Source of the DNA: Rallus limicola
Taxonomy: Eukaryota > Chordata > Aves > Gruiformes > Rallidae
Reading direction: 5' to 3'
NCBI GenBank assembly: GCA_022605955.1
Contig: JAKCOZ010000008.1
Span: 20,703,583-20,767,582 of the forward strand
Length of the DNA: 64,000 nucleotides
Part shown: in pieces, positions 26,701 to 41,700 of the stretch
Position numbering within the stretch: the first letter of the stretch is position 1
Layout: each line of letters begins with the position of its first letter
The notes under the pieces: generated by a model
Databases searched by the model: none
Told to the model about the DNA's origin: nothing
Seen by the model: the letters and a program-made list of their open reading frames with translations, nothing else
Made by a program: the position numbers and the translations under genes

Positions 26701-29700
26701 TAAGGAATGTGGTCTGATCTACAGTTACACTGAAAAAGAAAAAACCATGATGGGTATTGTCGTTAAAAATTAATTAAAACCATTAATCAGCTCCCTAGAA
26801 AAAAAAAATCAAATATTTAGACTTCTAACAGCCTCTAGAAAATTAATTTTACTTTCTATATATTCATCCTCTCTATTCAAACCAACAGTTGGAAATACTT
26901 CATCCAATCGTACAACTGAAGTCTAAAACAATACATACTTGTGAACAATAGTGAACTGGTGAAATATTCAACTTGCATCCAGATGTTTTCTTACTGTTAG
27001 AAAAGCTGTTTACTTGCTTAAAGCAATGGCTTACTCATTAGCAGAAGTTTTAAGAAAAATTTCCATACCCAATGAAAATCACCATTCCTGTTTAATGCCT
27101 AAACGGCCTCTTCTTCTATTTAAGAAGTGCCACCAATCTGAAGCATGGAAAAGGCCTGCTCAACAGGCAAGAGCCCTGTAATTAATATATGGACCTAGCC
27201 AAAGGAAGTTTTCTAAAAATAAATAAATAGATATATAGTGCTCAGTTATTCTGGCACATGATAGTCTATCCACTTAACAGACATAATGCTATTTTAGACT
27301 TAGTTTGGTTGAGCAATGACACCAAAGAAGAAATTATCACAGAAAAGAACATTGTCAAACACAAGTCATTTGATAAATTTATTTTCTCATTGATATGACA
27401 TACGATTTTCTATGCAAGAGAAATATATCAAGTATCTGATAGTGTGCTGTGCATGAAACTACCCATTTGGCCGGAGAAGAGGGAGAAGGGCATTTGTACA
27501 GGCCACGTACCAAGCAGCACTCTGGATCTGCTCACAGAACAGCCTGGTGTTTAAGGCTATCATTAATCAAGTTGCATGAAAATAAAATTTAGGACTGATC
27601 TTATTTAAATATATTAATGACCACAACAAACATTAGTTGCATGCAAAGTTTACATTTGCTACAAGAGCAGGAGACATTATCCTCAAGTCATCGTCATCAT
27701 CATCAATTGGAAGTGACGGAAGGAGGATCACGATGGGTTACTCTTCCTCAGAGCAAATCTAAACCACTGAGCCAGTGCAACCCAGAAAAGGCAAATGTAG
27801 TCTTCAGATCCTACTGAAAATGTTTCCCTTTAGCAGGATGCATTGCACCTGCATATAAGGTTATCCATGAAAAGATGCTGAATACTATATGCAGCTGTGG
27901 TCAACCAAATTCAGAACAGGTCTGCAATTATCAGAGGAATGGGAACCTCATGTAAATGACAGAGAGCAAATTGATAATGTCTCCTTTAAACAAGTACTGG
28001 AGGTAAACACCAATTAGATAAGATACTATTTAATCTACAGGATGAAGTTGCCAGAACCACCAATGAAATAAACCAGCCATGGAAAAGCATAGACTGGAAA
28101 TTAGCAGAACATTTTCAACCCAAGGCAGCAGCCAGGTTCTGTGAACAGCCTCCCAATACCAAGTGCAAAACAATCAGCTACTGTTAAAAAAAGAATCTTA
28201 ATTAATTTATGAAAGTCATTACACTGTGTAGCTACCAATAATAACTGGTTCTGTACTGAATGCAGAGGAGGGATTACAGTAATTTAGGGATTACCACATA
28301 GTTACAAGGAAGCACTACATTTTGTGAATTCAGAAGCACATAAAAGCTATGCAGAAATGCAAAGAGGGACAAAAGTCTCAATCTCATACAAATCAAGTTC
28401 CTACACATTTTCTTAAAAACCAGTGCTTCTGCTGGGGAAAAGGCATAAAGAACTTGACCACCACATATCCATCTTGGCTAGAGCTAGCCAGCTAACCAAT
28501 AGCAATAGGCTGGCAGACTGATTACCATGCAAAAAGACCACTAGAGCAACAGAATATGATACTACTTCTGTTCAAGTGCACCGTGTCACAGGTTTTTAAA
28601 GAATTAGTATAAATTAGGAATTACTGTTGCAAGAAAATAAAAAGCAAACTCTTGGAAAACTAGACTTCATGAGTTCTGCTCTTAAAAAAAAAAGTAATGA
28701 AGGTCAAAATGAGCCCATTAATACCATATAGTTACCAGTAACACTCTAGAAGAGCACAGAGAAGGCAGAAGAGGTGGCTGCAGTACTTGTACCACACAGC
28801 TCAACAGTACATAATTTCAAAATTTGGGCAAGGTAAGTATTTTTAAAATACCACTAGTGAGAATACTGGACTTCATTAACTTGGTCAATCAAATAGAGAA
28901 TATTAAAAACATGATTATTTTAAAATGTGTGAACATTTTAATGGTATTTTCTTACTTGGCATCACAAACAGAAATCTAAGAGACAGAAGTAAAATCCAAT
29001 TCTCCATCATCAAATCTCCAAGCATGTAAAATGCCATTAACATAAACCCACACTTTGTGATCCTCCAGTTCCAGGGCAGTACCAAGCTTTACTCCAAAGA
29101 AAGGGATTCCTATCATCAGAAGTCTCTTATCCAAACCAGCCTTACTGCAACCTTAAGAGCAAGCTTCTTTGCACTGAGCAAGACAATGTGGGCTCTGAAG
29201 GAAAGGGAGCCATTTGGTACAGACAGGAGCAGACAAGCCTTTGGGGCAGGACATGGGTTCTGAAGTGCATCAGAAAACTTCATTCCAACATTTTCTGAAT
29301 ATAAACTGTTTCCCACTACAACAGTAAGACACTTATAGCTGTACATCATCTCTAATTTCTAAAAAAGACAACCAATAAGCTGTTAAATTCTAAACCGAAT
29401 GTACTCATTGCATGGCCATTACACAAAGCTACCTTTGAGCTAACAGAGTTACAGCAAGTATTCGCCTCTCAAGAGGCCAGGAGCAACAGCGAAGCAAGGC
29501 ATTATGCTATAAGATCTCACAAATACTTGCTAAGAGCAGAGAAACAAAGAGACACAGTACCTCTGAATTTCATGCCGTGTGTTCTAAGGAGAAAAATCTA
29601 GTGAGTACAGTTTCTTCTGTCCCTTCTTCCTAAAATACATCCCCTTTCCCATCCCATCTGGCAGTTTTTCACATTCTGTTGTTCACTTTCACTTCTTTTC

Positions 29701-32700
29701 CCAGTGTCATTCTGAAGTCTTCAAAGCTTCCCATCCAGGTCCAACAGCTCTTTAGCAAGATGCTTACAAATGCCTTACACCCCTTCATTCAATTCACATC
29801 TCCCTCCTACCTTAGCTTTCGGGCACTCCCATCCTCCTGCTTCCTTTTATCTCATTTGCAGGGTTAACAGTCTGGTCCTAGCCAGGGACCCACCTCCTAC
29901 TCAGTTTCCTTCACTCCTCCACTTACAGAGGTACATTAGAATCAGAGGCACTTCCAAATTCCTGTTAGGTCTGCTCAACTCTTGCATTTGGTAACCACTA
30001 TTTCAAAGAAAAATTCCTTTGCTGCTGCGTACTACACAGTATTTAGCACCACATTTCCCTGTACTTCATTTTAAAAAATCAGTCATAAAAATACTGGCGT
30101 TTAAAAATTTGTTTTTTGCACAAATCCAGTGCATTCTAATGATTTTTTCCACTAGAAAGGACAAGGTAGTTACTTAATAGGCTGAAATACACAAAATACC
30201 AATCTAAAAAACCAAACTCAAACACCCCAATCCAGTCAAAAGCCTAAGTGCCAGGGATACAAAACCAATTCAGTAAAGATATCCCATCTTATCAGATACA
30301 CACAGTAATACTTCTTTTACAGAAATACACCATACAAGTCCTTTGGTAGAGTCTAGAAAAGCACAGAACACGCAACTGTATTTCTAGGGCCTCCACTTCC
30401 CAGACAAAATCTTATTTTTACATAGGCAAAGGACAAAAATGGGAATCCATATCAAGCAAACATGGTAAAGCTAAAAAAACATTGCATCTTTCCTAGAAAG
30501 AGAGAAGTGTCAGAAAAAATGCAGTTGCTAGTTCTCTATCGCATTCATATAGCTATTGTATGCTGCACTTTTGGTTCACGCCTGTGAAGCCCGCAACAAG
30601 AGATGCCAAGAGTGCTGGAGACTTGGTATGACTTAATATTCTAGTCCTAGCTGCACACGTCCTTATTTACTACAAAGAAACCACAACTAGACATTACACA
30701 CCAATCTAATTGTTTTAATGAAAATCATGTAAATTGTGCAACTTCACAGCAATGAGATGGGTAAAATGGAAATACTGCCCCAGCTCTACTACAGTTAGAA
30801 AATGCTATGTAACAATCCTTTAGAAGCCACATACTGGATTTGTCCAAGATTTATACACTGCAATTTTCAGAAAAGCACCACACTAGAAACGCATCCCATT
30901 CATTCAGAAGCAACCCAGAATCAGTACTATAGGAGCTGAAGGTACTGCTCAATGCAATGATTCATAGTTTCCCTTAGAGAAAGATTCAGCAGTTTTCAGT
31001 CAAGACCTTTATTCCCTCTCTGAATAAATGATGCCTGAAATTTTTATTCTTGTTGTAATGGAATTTCAATGGCCTTCACTGCAAATCTACTGGAAATTTT
31101 CGCATATTAAGTGGAAAAAATTAAATGATGTTAACCACATTTTAATGTGATTAAGGCTGACAGGGTCATTATTTCTGCTAATCACTCAGTTTAAAAAGCT
31201 CAAACAAAACTTTGTAACAGCCATTTTTCCTGTTTTTCCGTATGTCTACTGTAGTGGAGAATTAAAGCTACTACAGAATATGAAACACGGTATATATCAT
31301 AAAAAGGTTATAATTCAAGTGTTTTCAGCAATTCACCATTATAATTAATCTCAAGATTAAAGAAAGGGGGGGTCAATCTTGCACTCTGTCTTCTGCGATC
31401 AAAAGACAAGATAGAACAGAGAATATCTCTTTTTTCCTGCAGTATTAGTGTATTTGCTAGTGAAAAAGCTAAGTATTTCTGCATGTCTTTCCTGTGAACC
31501 AAAAGGTATGTGCAATCATTGAAAGTGATTTCCTGGAAAGTGTCTGTTGGGCTCTGTGATATGGAGTTCTCCTTGTTACCCTTCAGGTCGGCATAAGCTG
31601 CAAAATGCAGTAAGAAAGTGGAACCGAGGCAAGTGGCAATGATGAATAGCAAACAAGTGTTTGGCTTTCATCAAGCCTTGGAGTCAACGACACAGCAGAA
31701 AACGAAGGAGACCGCTGCTGTGGTTACTGGCTCCACTTGAGAGGCACAGCTTTATAGCTAGCCCTGCCCACTTTTGCTCAAAGGTCTGCCACCAACAGTG
31801 GCACTGAGTCCAGATGGAGCAGCTCCCCCAGATCAGTAACAGAACACAGAAGCCTTCAGGGTGACATAGGAGCATGGAAGGACTTTAATCTCACACAAGT
31901 TCGCCTCATTCTCACTCCTAGTTGTTTGTGGGATGTATTTTTTGTTTCTTTCTGGGTGGGAGGTGGCTGTTCAGAGGGGCTTTTTGGTTTGGGTTTTAGG
32001 CTTCTAGCAGCATTAGCATTTTTCATAAAGACCACCACTGTAACAATTATTCCCTGCTTAATAATTAATACCACCCTCTGTGGATCCTCATTTCTGGAGG
32101 ACTTATACCTCTCATGCCATGTTGTCCCTCCCCTCACAAACCCAAAACGTACAGATGATTAAACAAAAAACAACCAACCAAACAGGGTCACTTCAGCATC
32201 CAAATTCATTTTTCTACATAACTGACTGTGTTTATACTTATGTTACTTTAGAAGAGCATGAAAGTGCAGACAGCCTGATTGACATTGATCATTCCCATCT
32301 GGTTTAATAGATACATTTCAACCTTACTGAATCAGTACATCTAAAAACTGTATTAAAGCAGGTTCTTGAATTACAAAAAAGCATTTTAGAAAACAGTAAA
32401 CAAGATCATTACCTTCTTAACCTTAAAGTATGTGAAATTTATCTGAAAAATATTTTATTTCCTTCCCACTCCTTGGCCAAGTATCCAATTGCACAGAGAT
32501 TTTAAGGTCTACTCCATGATCGCAACAAAAAATGCTGAGATAAAAAGACAGTAATGAATCATGTGAAAGTGCTTTCATAGGAGACTTCTACTTTCATATC
32601 TACCATACAGTGCTAAGACTGTATTTCAATAGCCAGCAGCCTTTTTCCCTCTAAAGAATGTTTGCTTCCCACCTCGATATTTTCCATAACCAAGAAAAAA

Positions 32701-35700
32701 AAAAGTCCAATGACATTAGATCGTTTACTACCACGGGACAAACTACGTTAACATCAATATCATATTACAGCTGTAGGTTGTGATGTTCTCAAAAAGAAAC
32801 ATTATTGATATTGTCGGACTTTCTAGTTTTTAGTGTGAAGTCATGCACTAGTGCATCAACTAACAACCTCACTGAATTCTTGTGCTCATCTAAGAAGAGA
32901 CCCTGCTGAATGTCCTAATGCATCTTATTGTGAATCTTCAGCAAATAAAACTTCATGTATGAGCTCATGATGTGCTTTGCTGCTGGAAAGTCACAGGCTC
33001 TGTGGGAAGCTTTTTATCTTCCCAGCAGTCAGTTCTTTGAGAACATCAGTGCAGCTACTGTAGTTACCTGTAGATTACTTGTATTTTCTCACATCTGTGT
33101 CCAGCAATCTAAACCATGATGATAAAGGGTCATTAGGTTTTGAGTGAGGAAGGGGATGGACTAGACAATTTGCTCTGATAAGCTCCTTGTTGTGAGCGCC
33201 GGTTTAGAATGTGAAATGCAGGGTTATGCACATTCTCAACTTGAAAACCCGTGCTCTCAGAGCACCAATTAAAAAATCATACTCGGCCCATCTTCAACTA
33301 CACAAACACATCTTACCTGAAATCTTTACAATTAACAATATTGCGATAAAATAATTCTGTCATGGTAAGAAGGACATCAACTGTGTATTAGCCACAAAAG
33401 AATTCAGGTACAATTACTAAGATAACTGCTGTTTGGAGCACAGCAAAGCAATTTCCCACAGTGGGACTTACAGTTCAATTTACCAGTTGGGCAAATATTT
33501 TGTGCTCTGTAGTGGTCTACAGAGTTAACAGTTACCTGTAACATTTTGAGCAGTGTTATACTTGGAAAAAACTTTCTTCAGCCCAAACAGGTGCTTCAGC
33601 TTTATCTGTTCCCACGAACACACAGGGGTTTTTTTTCCCAACCCTAAGAACTATTTTAAGACTTTTCAATTAACATTACATGCAAATTTATGAAAGAGCC
33701 AATGGCTCTATTTTCCCATTCCAAGCTACTCACAATGAGCTCTTATAAGGCAAAGGCTACTTGGAAGAGGGGTGGGAATACGTACAATGTCACCTATAAA
33801 ATTATGGTACTCCTCCAGGAACTTGATGAGGTGGTAGCAGGCTGTTTTTCCTTACCGGGTATTCTTCATTCCGTAAGACAGTAAGAAAACAGCCACATGA
33901 GTGAGACAATGCTGTCACACAGGGAGAGACACAGACTCACTAATGGAGGGCCATGTTTTCAAATGCAGCACAGGCTGTACCATGAACACAGTATGCAGTG
34001 AGTGTTCCCCTGGCATGGCCACTGATAGACCTGTAAGCATCCTTTAGCATACTTCTAGTGAAACACCAGGGCCAACTCCAGAGAATATCATGGTATTTTT
34101 AGGCAACAGATAAATACAAGGGAAAACAAAGAAGCCACTGAACATTTCTATGCTAACATATAAGTCCTTACGAGAAATTCAGGGACTTAAAGAGTATGGA
34201 GAATGTAGCTACTACACTCCCTCTTCTCAAAATTAAATATTAAACTAATTACCATTCAAACACTAACTTTACATCAGTTTATTATAGTTCAAAAGGGTGG
34301 TAATTTTTTTTCCATTGCCCTGGCAGAGATGATATCCTGCTATGTTACTTTTGAGTCCTAATTTCAAGTCAGTGAAGAAAACCACAAGACAACTGATATT
34401 TGACATGAAAAAATTAGATCTAGTTCCAAAGCAGAATAGCAGCAGCAATGCACACTCATACTGGATTTTCCACCAAGATTTTAAGACAGCATTTGAAAAA
34501 GAGCTTTTTTATTTTATCAGTTACTTATTTCATACATATGCAGCTCCTGGTTTTGATTTCTGCAAGAGGACTAGCTACATACGCCAAACTCGCTTTTTTT
34601 TTTTAATTACTACATGGTCTTTAATGAAAATGCAACATTTTGAGAACTAACATTAACAGTCTGCATCATCAGAGAAAATGAATCCTTAATAATTATTCAT
34701 ACACCAAGTAACTGTAAACCCAAATCATTTCAGAAGACCTGAATGTGTCAAGAACTTTGACAATTATGACTGGAGCCGGGAAACTGTAGCACTGCAGAAT
34801 TTCTTATGAATTTTTCTAGTTACTTTTTATAAATGCTGTCCTAGATGACAGCTTAATGTGTACCACATGCAATATTTATTCTTCTTCAGTGTCAGACTGT
34901 CTAGCCATCCAAGGGAATACAAAGAATGTCACTTATTAGGATAAAAGCACAAGGAAGGTAATCAAGGACATATGTAACATCAGCCAATCATGCCCTATTT
35001 CAACATCCTATTCCATTCATAACAGTTCAACAATTATTTGCTTACTGATAACTTGCTTTCAGGCTGTTTGTGTTCCCCATAATGGTGGTTTGCATTTATT
35101 TTGCTCTTTAGAATTGGACACTTGCTGTGCCATGCATGTTTGTCAAAACTTCGTATCTTCTGTCAGAAATAGCTTTAGCATATCGAATCATTTCTGTTTG
35201 TCAGAAATCACTAATAGAAAAAATCTTGCTACCTTCTATGTCAATAGGGTACTAGCCTAATGAGACATCAGAAACAAAAGGCTATCACACAACCCCACGC
35301 TATGGCAAGGCAGGCAGCTAAACCCATGCTTCTGTTTAATATCCTTTGAGCGCACAGCGGTACCTTTATGGAAAAGCTAATACAAAAATTAAGGCTTTGA
35401 CCAGAATGGAAAAATATTTCAGAAAGATACTGCCTAAGTACAAAGACATTAACCTTGAGTTTTTAAACCTGGACAACTGAAGTGCTTACTAGTCTTCCAT
35501 GTCTCTCCATCCTTTTTATTTATTTAATTTTACCGAACTCCTATATGGAACACTTGAAGACATCTTATCTGCCTGTTCCAACCTATCTGATGGATGGAGT
35601 TATGAAGAGGCATTGATTCACAAAGACAAGTAGAGACAGGCAGATAGAGGGAGCCAAAGACAAACATTTACCCTCCATAAATTTATTTTTAAATAATAAT

Positions 35701-38700
35701 TTTTAAAATCCTATGGGAAACTGAACACACATGCACACACACTTCATTAATATGAGTATTCTGGGACAAAGATTTTATTAAATAAAAACAGGCATGATTT
35801 AATGAGCCTCTGAAGTAAAACATAAGCTGGAAGAACCATCACATGTTTTAGATTGACAACATAGTGCAGGTTTTCAATGTATTAGGTGTAAGATTTTCTC
35901 CTTTTTTTTTTAAATAAAAGCCATTTGTTTGGATTTAAATACATTTTCCCTTCAGAAGTGTAACACCATGCCAGTGCATGAGAACAAGCATGAGACTTGA
36001 TATACAGTGAACTGGATTAATGCATTTTCATTGTTCAACCCAATGAAGTACAAACCCAGCACATGATGTACTTTCAAATATTTATCTTCTAAACATCTCT
36101 TCAGGCTTTAGAAACTATTGCCAGAGCATGGCAAATCCTAAATATTATTTAAATTCTCTCCAAATTAACAGTAATTAAGATCAACCCTTGATAATAAAAG
36201 ATGATAGAAAGCCCATACCAAATGTCTAATTTGACAGCTCTTCATTAAAAATATATAACATAGGAACTTTCCTCTCCAACTTAAACATGAAGAAGTCTTT
36301 ATTCCTAGTTTCAAAACAAGGATACATAGTTCGACTCATTGTGAAGCCAGTGACTACATCTGAACATTAGTCATTAGTCTTAGTCATTAGAAGGAACTGA
36401 GGTTGTGAAAATAAAATACTCTGCCAAAACTTTAGAAGGTAAGTAGCCTTTCTGGGGAAAAACAAGCAGTTAAATTAAAAAAGTTTCCCTATACTTAATA
36501 CATAAAATCGAGCTGGAAACAACCACAGTATTAAAATAAAATTATTTTTTTAAAATGCATCAGATTCAAAGTAATCATCAATGAAAAACTGCATCTGTCA
36601 AAAATAAAAGTGCCAAAGTCAAAAGCCACAGCAGTCTAAGTTCCCAATTGTATAAAAGAACCTTACTATTTTAACATTGTATATCTATTTGTAAGTGGAT
36701 TTGATTGGCTGATGTTCCCATTTACCCCCTATTTGTAGAAAAAGAGAACAATAATATATTCCCCCAGAAAATGAAGATGCTGCAGACTATTCATAAAGAA
36801 CAATTTCAAGATGCGTATTGTTCCCAGACCCCATACAATTCTAAAGTATCAACTGCAGTGAGAGAAGTTTATTTATTTCACTTAGCATTCTTTAACTTCA
36901 ACAATGAAAACTTAAGGAGATTAACCCTGTTTGAAGACATGGTCCAGACAAATTCAATAAGCAGAATTTGAGGTACATACACATAATTGTTTGTAAATTA
37001 GGTATGACATTACCACATTAACAGATTATGAAAGAGAAGTTACTTACTAATTTATTACAGAATAGTTTGGATGTGAAGGGACCTCAAGAATTACCCAGTT
37101 CCAACCCCCCTGCCATGGATAGGGACACCTTCCACCAGCCCAGGTTGTCCAAAGCCCCTGGCCTTGAACGCTGCCAGGGAGGGGGCAGACACAGCTTCTC
37201 TGGGGAAGCTGTGCCAGGGCCTCACCACCCTCACAGTGAGAAATTTCTTCCTTATTTCTAACCTAAATCCACCCTCTTTCAATTTGAAGACATTACCCCT
37301 TGTATCACAACATGCTCTGGTACAAAGTCCCTCTCCAGCTGGTCATTTTTAAATACCACATCACATATAATAATATTAGTCCAACAGAAGTTAAAAGCTG
37401 GAGACACATACCCAGAGTATCTACTTTCCCCTTGATTTGCAAGAGTAATTTGTTTGCTTTACGGACTATGCACAACTTCTGTTTCTATGTTGTCTAGCTG
37501 ACAAAGGCTAACAACACTCAGTTGTTCTGAAAGGCACAGTCTCAACAGATTAATAACAGTAAATAATAATATGCAATTTATTTGTAAAGAAAAAAAAAAG
37601 GGGGGGGGGAGTGCCCTTCATTTAAAAAAAAAACCACAAAAAAATCCTACTTTCTAGGATAAGACCTGCCCATTAACATGAGAAATTCAAGTTATTCTTT
37701 GAGTTCATAAACCAAACCATGGCATATGCAGATCAGTCTCTATTCTTCTTTCCCTGTCAAAATTCTCTGGAGGTTCAAACATGCAGAAAAAGGTAAATTC
37801 ATTCAATTATAGCATATTAGCAGATAGCATTTTAACTGCAACCAGTGTAACTGGACCTTTGTACCTTGCATCAAAAAGGAGATATAAAATAATGCGGAAC
37901 AAAGCTCATCTTCTCCAAGGAGATATAGACTCTCATTTTCAACCAAAGAAATATTTTCATTGCCTGGGAAAATTTAATCCTGTAGAGACTATTTCAACTT
38001 ACTTCCTTTTTTTCCATCAATATTATATATTATATATCCAAAAATCACTGCAGTGAAGGTGGCTGTGTGACAAAAGAGCAAGGAAATAAAAAGTGTTCTG
38101 CTTCATTAGTTACACTGAAACATGAAAGGGATTTTGACACAAACACCTATGGGCTTACACGCACAAACTGCTTTACTCTAAAATCACTAACAGTGAAATC
38201 ACTACTGAACTATTTACCACTGGCAAGTAGGATTTGAAATCTACATCTGAGTAATGATAGTGCAGAGAGATGACAGCACTGATATGGCAGTTAGCACACT
38301 AGTCACCTCCAAAATCCCTGGAGACCTGTTGATGTGGTTCCATTGATCATGCTCAGGACTAAGCATCATGGGCTTGAACATATTTTAAATTACAGAATCT
38401 GGTCCTCAATATAAAAGCTGGGTGCTAAAGTTGCTTACCATTCCCTTTTCTTCCATTCTGTAACAAAGTGGGGAAAAAACTTTGTTTCTGCTTCACTTTT
38501 TCCATTTCAGTGTTTAGGACTTCACTGGCTCAGAGTACTGAGAGAGATGCGAGTTCTCATAGACAAAAGCTAGTCTGAATCTAAAAACATACACCATCAA
38601 AAGCAAGGTGAGGCACCCTGAAGCTAAAAATATCTTCTGAGTATCAAAAAGAGATATCAAGTTACCAGAAATTCCCAAACTCATTTAGTTGCCAGTAAAA

Positions 38701-41700
38701 CTAATATAGTAAGGCTAAATAAAATTGTGCATGGTCAAAAGCTATGCTCTAACCCGCAACAAACAAGAGAAGCATTCTAAAGAGTAACTGATTCAAAGAA
38801 CTAGGAATCTGCATCCAGGCAAGCAAGCAGCACATTGCTTAGCCAGCTAAGTCTGTGACAGCAGCATTCAGACCATAACATACAGCACACACTTAAACCA
38901 CTCCAAACATGTTGGGAAAGCCTTTGAAAAAGAGGACTGACAGAACACAGTTTCTTTACATACATCATTCAGGAGACCAATCATTGATACAATTCCAGAA
39001 AAAAAAAAAAAAAAAAACACAAACACAATTACTAGCAAGTATCAATATTTCTGCTGGGTAACTTGATTTTTAAGTAGAGGACATTTCCCAAAAACATTCT
39101 GTCTGATCTCACCTGCACCAACTTTCAGGGAAACAGTAAGGAAAATTGAGGCATAAAGCACAAGCTTCCCAAGCAATGAAAAGAAAGTAGCAAAAAATTG
39201 AAGTCAACCCTTTACACATCATACCAGGAAGACAGAAGAGCAGTTGCTTATTAGTCTCTGCTTTCCCCCACACAGTGACAAAACCTATACTCTGACACAT
39301 CTCTGCATCCCAGGTTTGTTTCTCAGCAGTTTAAGCATCCTTCAGTCTTAAACAGTCTGAAGTTTGAAAAGGATGTTGTAACTCATGATACACCCAGAGT
39401 CAGGAACACCTCTCACTGCAATGATTCTATCACCATCTTTGACAATGTCATCACATACCATTTCTCTGTGGAAGCCACTCTCTTCACTGTTTGTGTTATC
39501 CACACCTTGAATGAAGCCCAGTTGCATAACTGATTTGAAATCTAATGCCACATTATATTCTCCCCTAATACTATGTATCTTAAGTAGCATGTGTTTACAA
39601 AGGTGACAAAAACATTTACCAAAAAGTCCCAATTCCAATGAAGATCAGGAAGAAACAAAGTTTGCAAAGTGTCTGGACAGTATATAGAAATAAAAGATGC
39701 CTTCTTACCCCACACGGGTTTGGATAACCTTACAAGTAGTTATGGTTTTGCTTGTTGATAGCTCACATCTATCACTTTACATTTTGCCTATGAAAATCCA
39801 AGTGTTTAAATAAAATATCACACAAATCACTTGGTCCTCCAAAACGCCATGGTGGATTAAAAATGTATTGTTAGCAGGTAGTAATCCATAAGACTACACA
39901 AGCTGATTGTAAAGCTAGTGAAGCATCGGAACTCCAAGCTGTGGTTGTTCAGCGTTGCGACTGTACCCACAGAATTGTGTATAAACAGCTCAGAAATTAT
40001 GATGATGACAGCCAGAAAAATAAAAACACTGAGAAGAGCATCTGGATAGAGAAGAAGAAAAGGAACAGAAGATGGAAAGCAAAGCTGAATTGTTCAAAAG
40101 GAGGTTTGGTATGACATGCAGCTGGTAAAGACAGGGATCATACACAGCAGCGGAGTTGAAAAGTTACTTATAGCTGCTTTCACTTGTTAATATGTAGCTG
40201 TTCTGCATTACTCTGAGAGCATGATCAGCTTGATGCACACGGACGCTCTCAGAGAATACAAGAGGTTTGTAGGCTAGTGTTACATACTGTTGTATGCTGG
40301 GCTGGGCTCTTTACAGTCTGCAGCCTTTGATCAGCTGTAAGAATAGCTTGAAGCTACCTCCACCTGCTAAGGACAGGCTTTCCCAAAAACCAGGAGGCTC
40401 TCCACCACCACCACCACCCTTTTTAACTGTTGTAAGAGTCAATACATCCTAAATAAATTATTGAGACTATTTCCTGACTTCACAACCTACACTTCAGCTA
40501 TTTATAACTGCCATGTTGTAACCAGTTGTAACCAATGTTGGGCTGAAATTTTCTAAACCAGCTCTGCTATATAGCATTGACCATTTTTACAGCACCCCAG
40601 AAACATTTTATTTGAAAAACGTTACTGTCCTAATGCTTAGGAGTCCAGACTTTAAATCTGGTACAGAGCAGACTTGGTATCAGAGATAAACCATCACACT
40701 TAAGCAAAATTCCATCCAAATCAGAAATTCACTTCCTCAGTAGCAAAACTTCTCAAATTTAACACCGAAGAGTTTCAGATTGAATCTCTTTCTATAATCC
40801 ACAGGGCACACATGCAAGCAGTGCACTGGAGTGAAGCTAGGCTATTCCTGGGAGGTGTTTCTGTGTCTGGGGAAAGGTTACACGCCAGTGCTGGAGCTTA
40901 GAGCAGGGTCCCATCTTCCTCATGCTGAGACACACATCCCCAACACCTGCTGCTAACCTAACAAATATATCCTAACAGAGGGGGGAACTCCAGAGGGGGA
41001 AGCAAAGCAAAAGCAAAGCAGGAAGCCTGGTGAAATAAATCATCCAGACCAAAGGAGTGGCCAGAAAGAATGGGATGAAACCAGAGAAGAGGGACATAAC
41101 AATCTGGCAAAAACCACAGAGAACACATCAGCTAGGAAAAGGGTGGGGAAAAAACCTGGGAGAGGCAGAACAACTGAATGAAAAGTCACTGGAACTGGAA
41201 AGAGAAAAGACTATAAGAAGTTAACTGGTAACATCAGGTAAAGGGGCTGTAAAGAAAAGATACTGCAATTAAGGTGATGGATGATAAATTAATATAAATT
41301 CATTAATTTGTATAAGACAATAAACAGTTATGCTTTATTACAAGCAAACAGCATGCATTATCCCCTCTTAAAGAAGGTGGGTGTTCCACAGAAAAGATGC
41401 CATCCCCTAGTTAGGACAACCTGAACTGTAAGGTACTCTCAGTTGACAGTAAAGGTGCAACAGGAAGCCTAAATTCCAGGTGTTATCTTTGTCTTCACAA
41501 CTAGTATGTGCAAAATTCCATTTATACACAGATAATATAAATAATCTTTCAATTATTTTTTTTTTAAAATTTCAGTTGTAAGGCAGGGAGAAGAAGTGCA
41601 ATATTTTGAGAACTATCTATTTTCCAAGTCTGTCAGCACAGAAAACAGCTTTAAAATCATAAAGCAGCTATGTCAAGACAACATCTCAATACCACGATGG

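Noticed and set aside
37028..37282. Small ORFs on both strands near 37.1 kb
   Set aside because: These are parts of the CR1 element (ORF2 C-terminal remnant and its antisense), not host genes.
38999..39017. A19 run as the tail of a processed pseudogene
   Set aside because: No intronless gene body or target-site duplication was recognised beside it.
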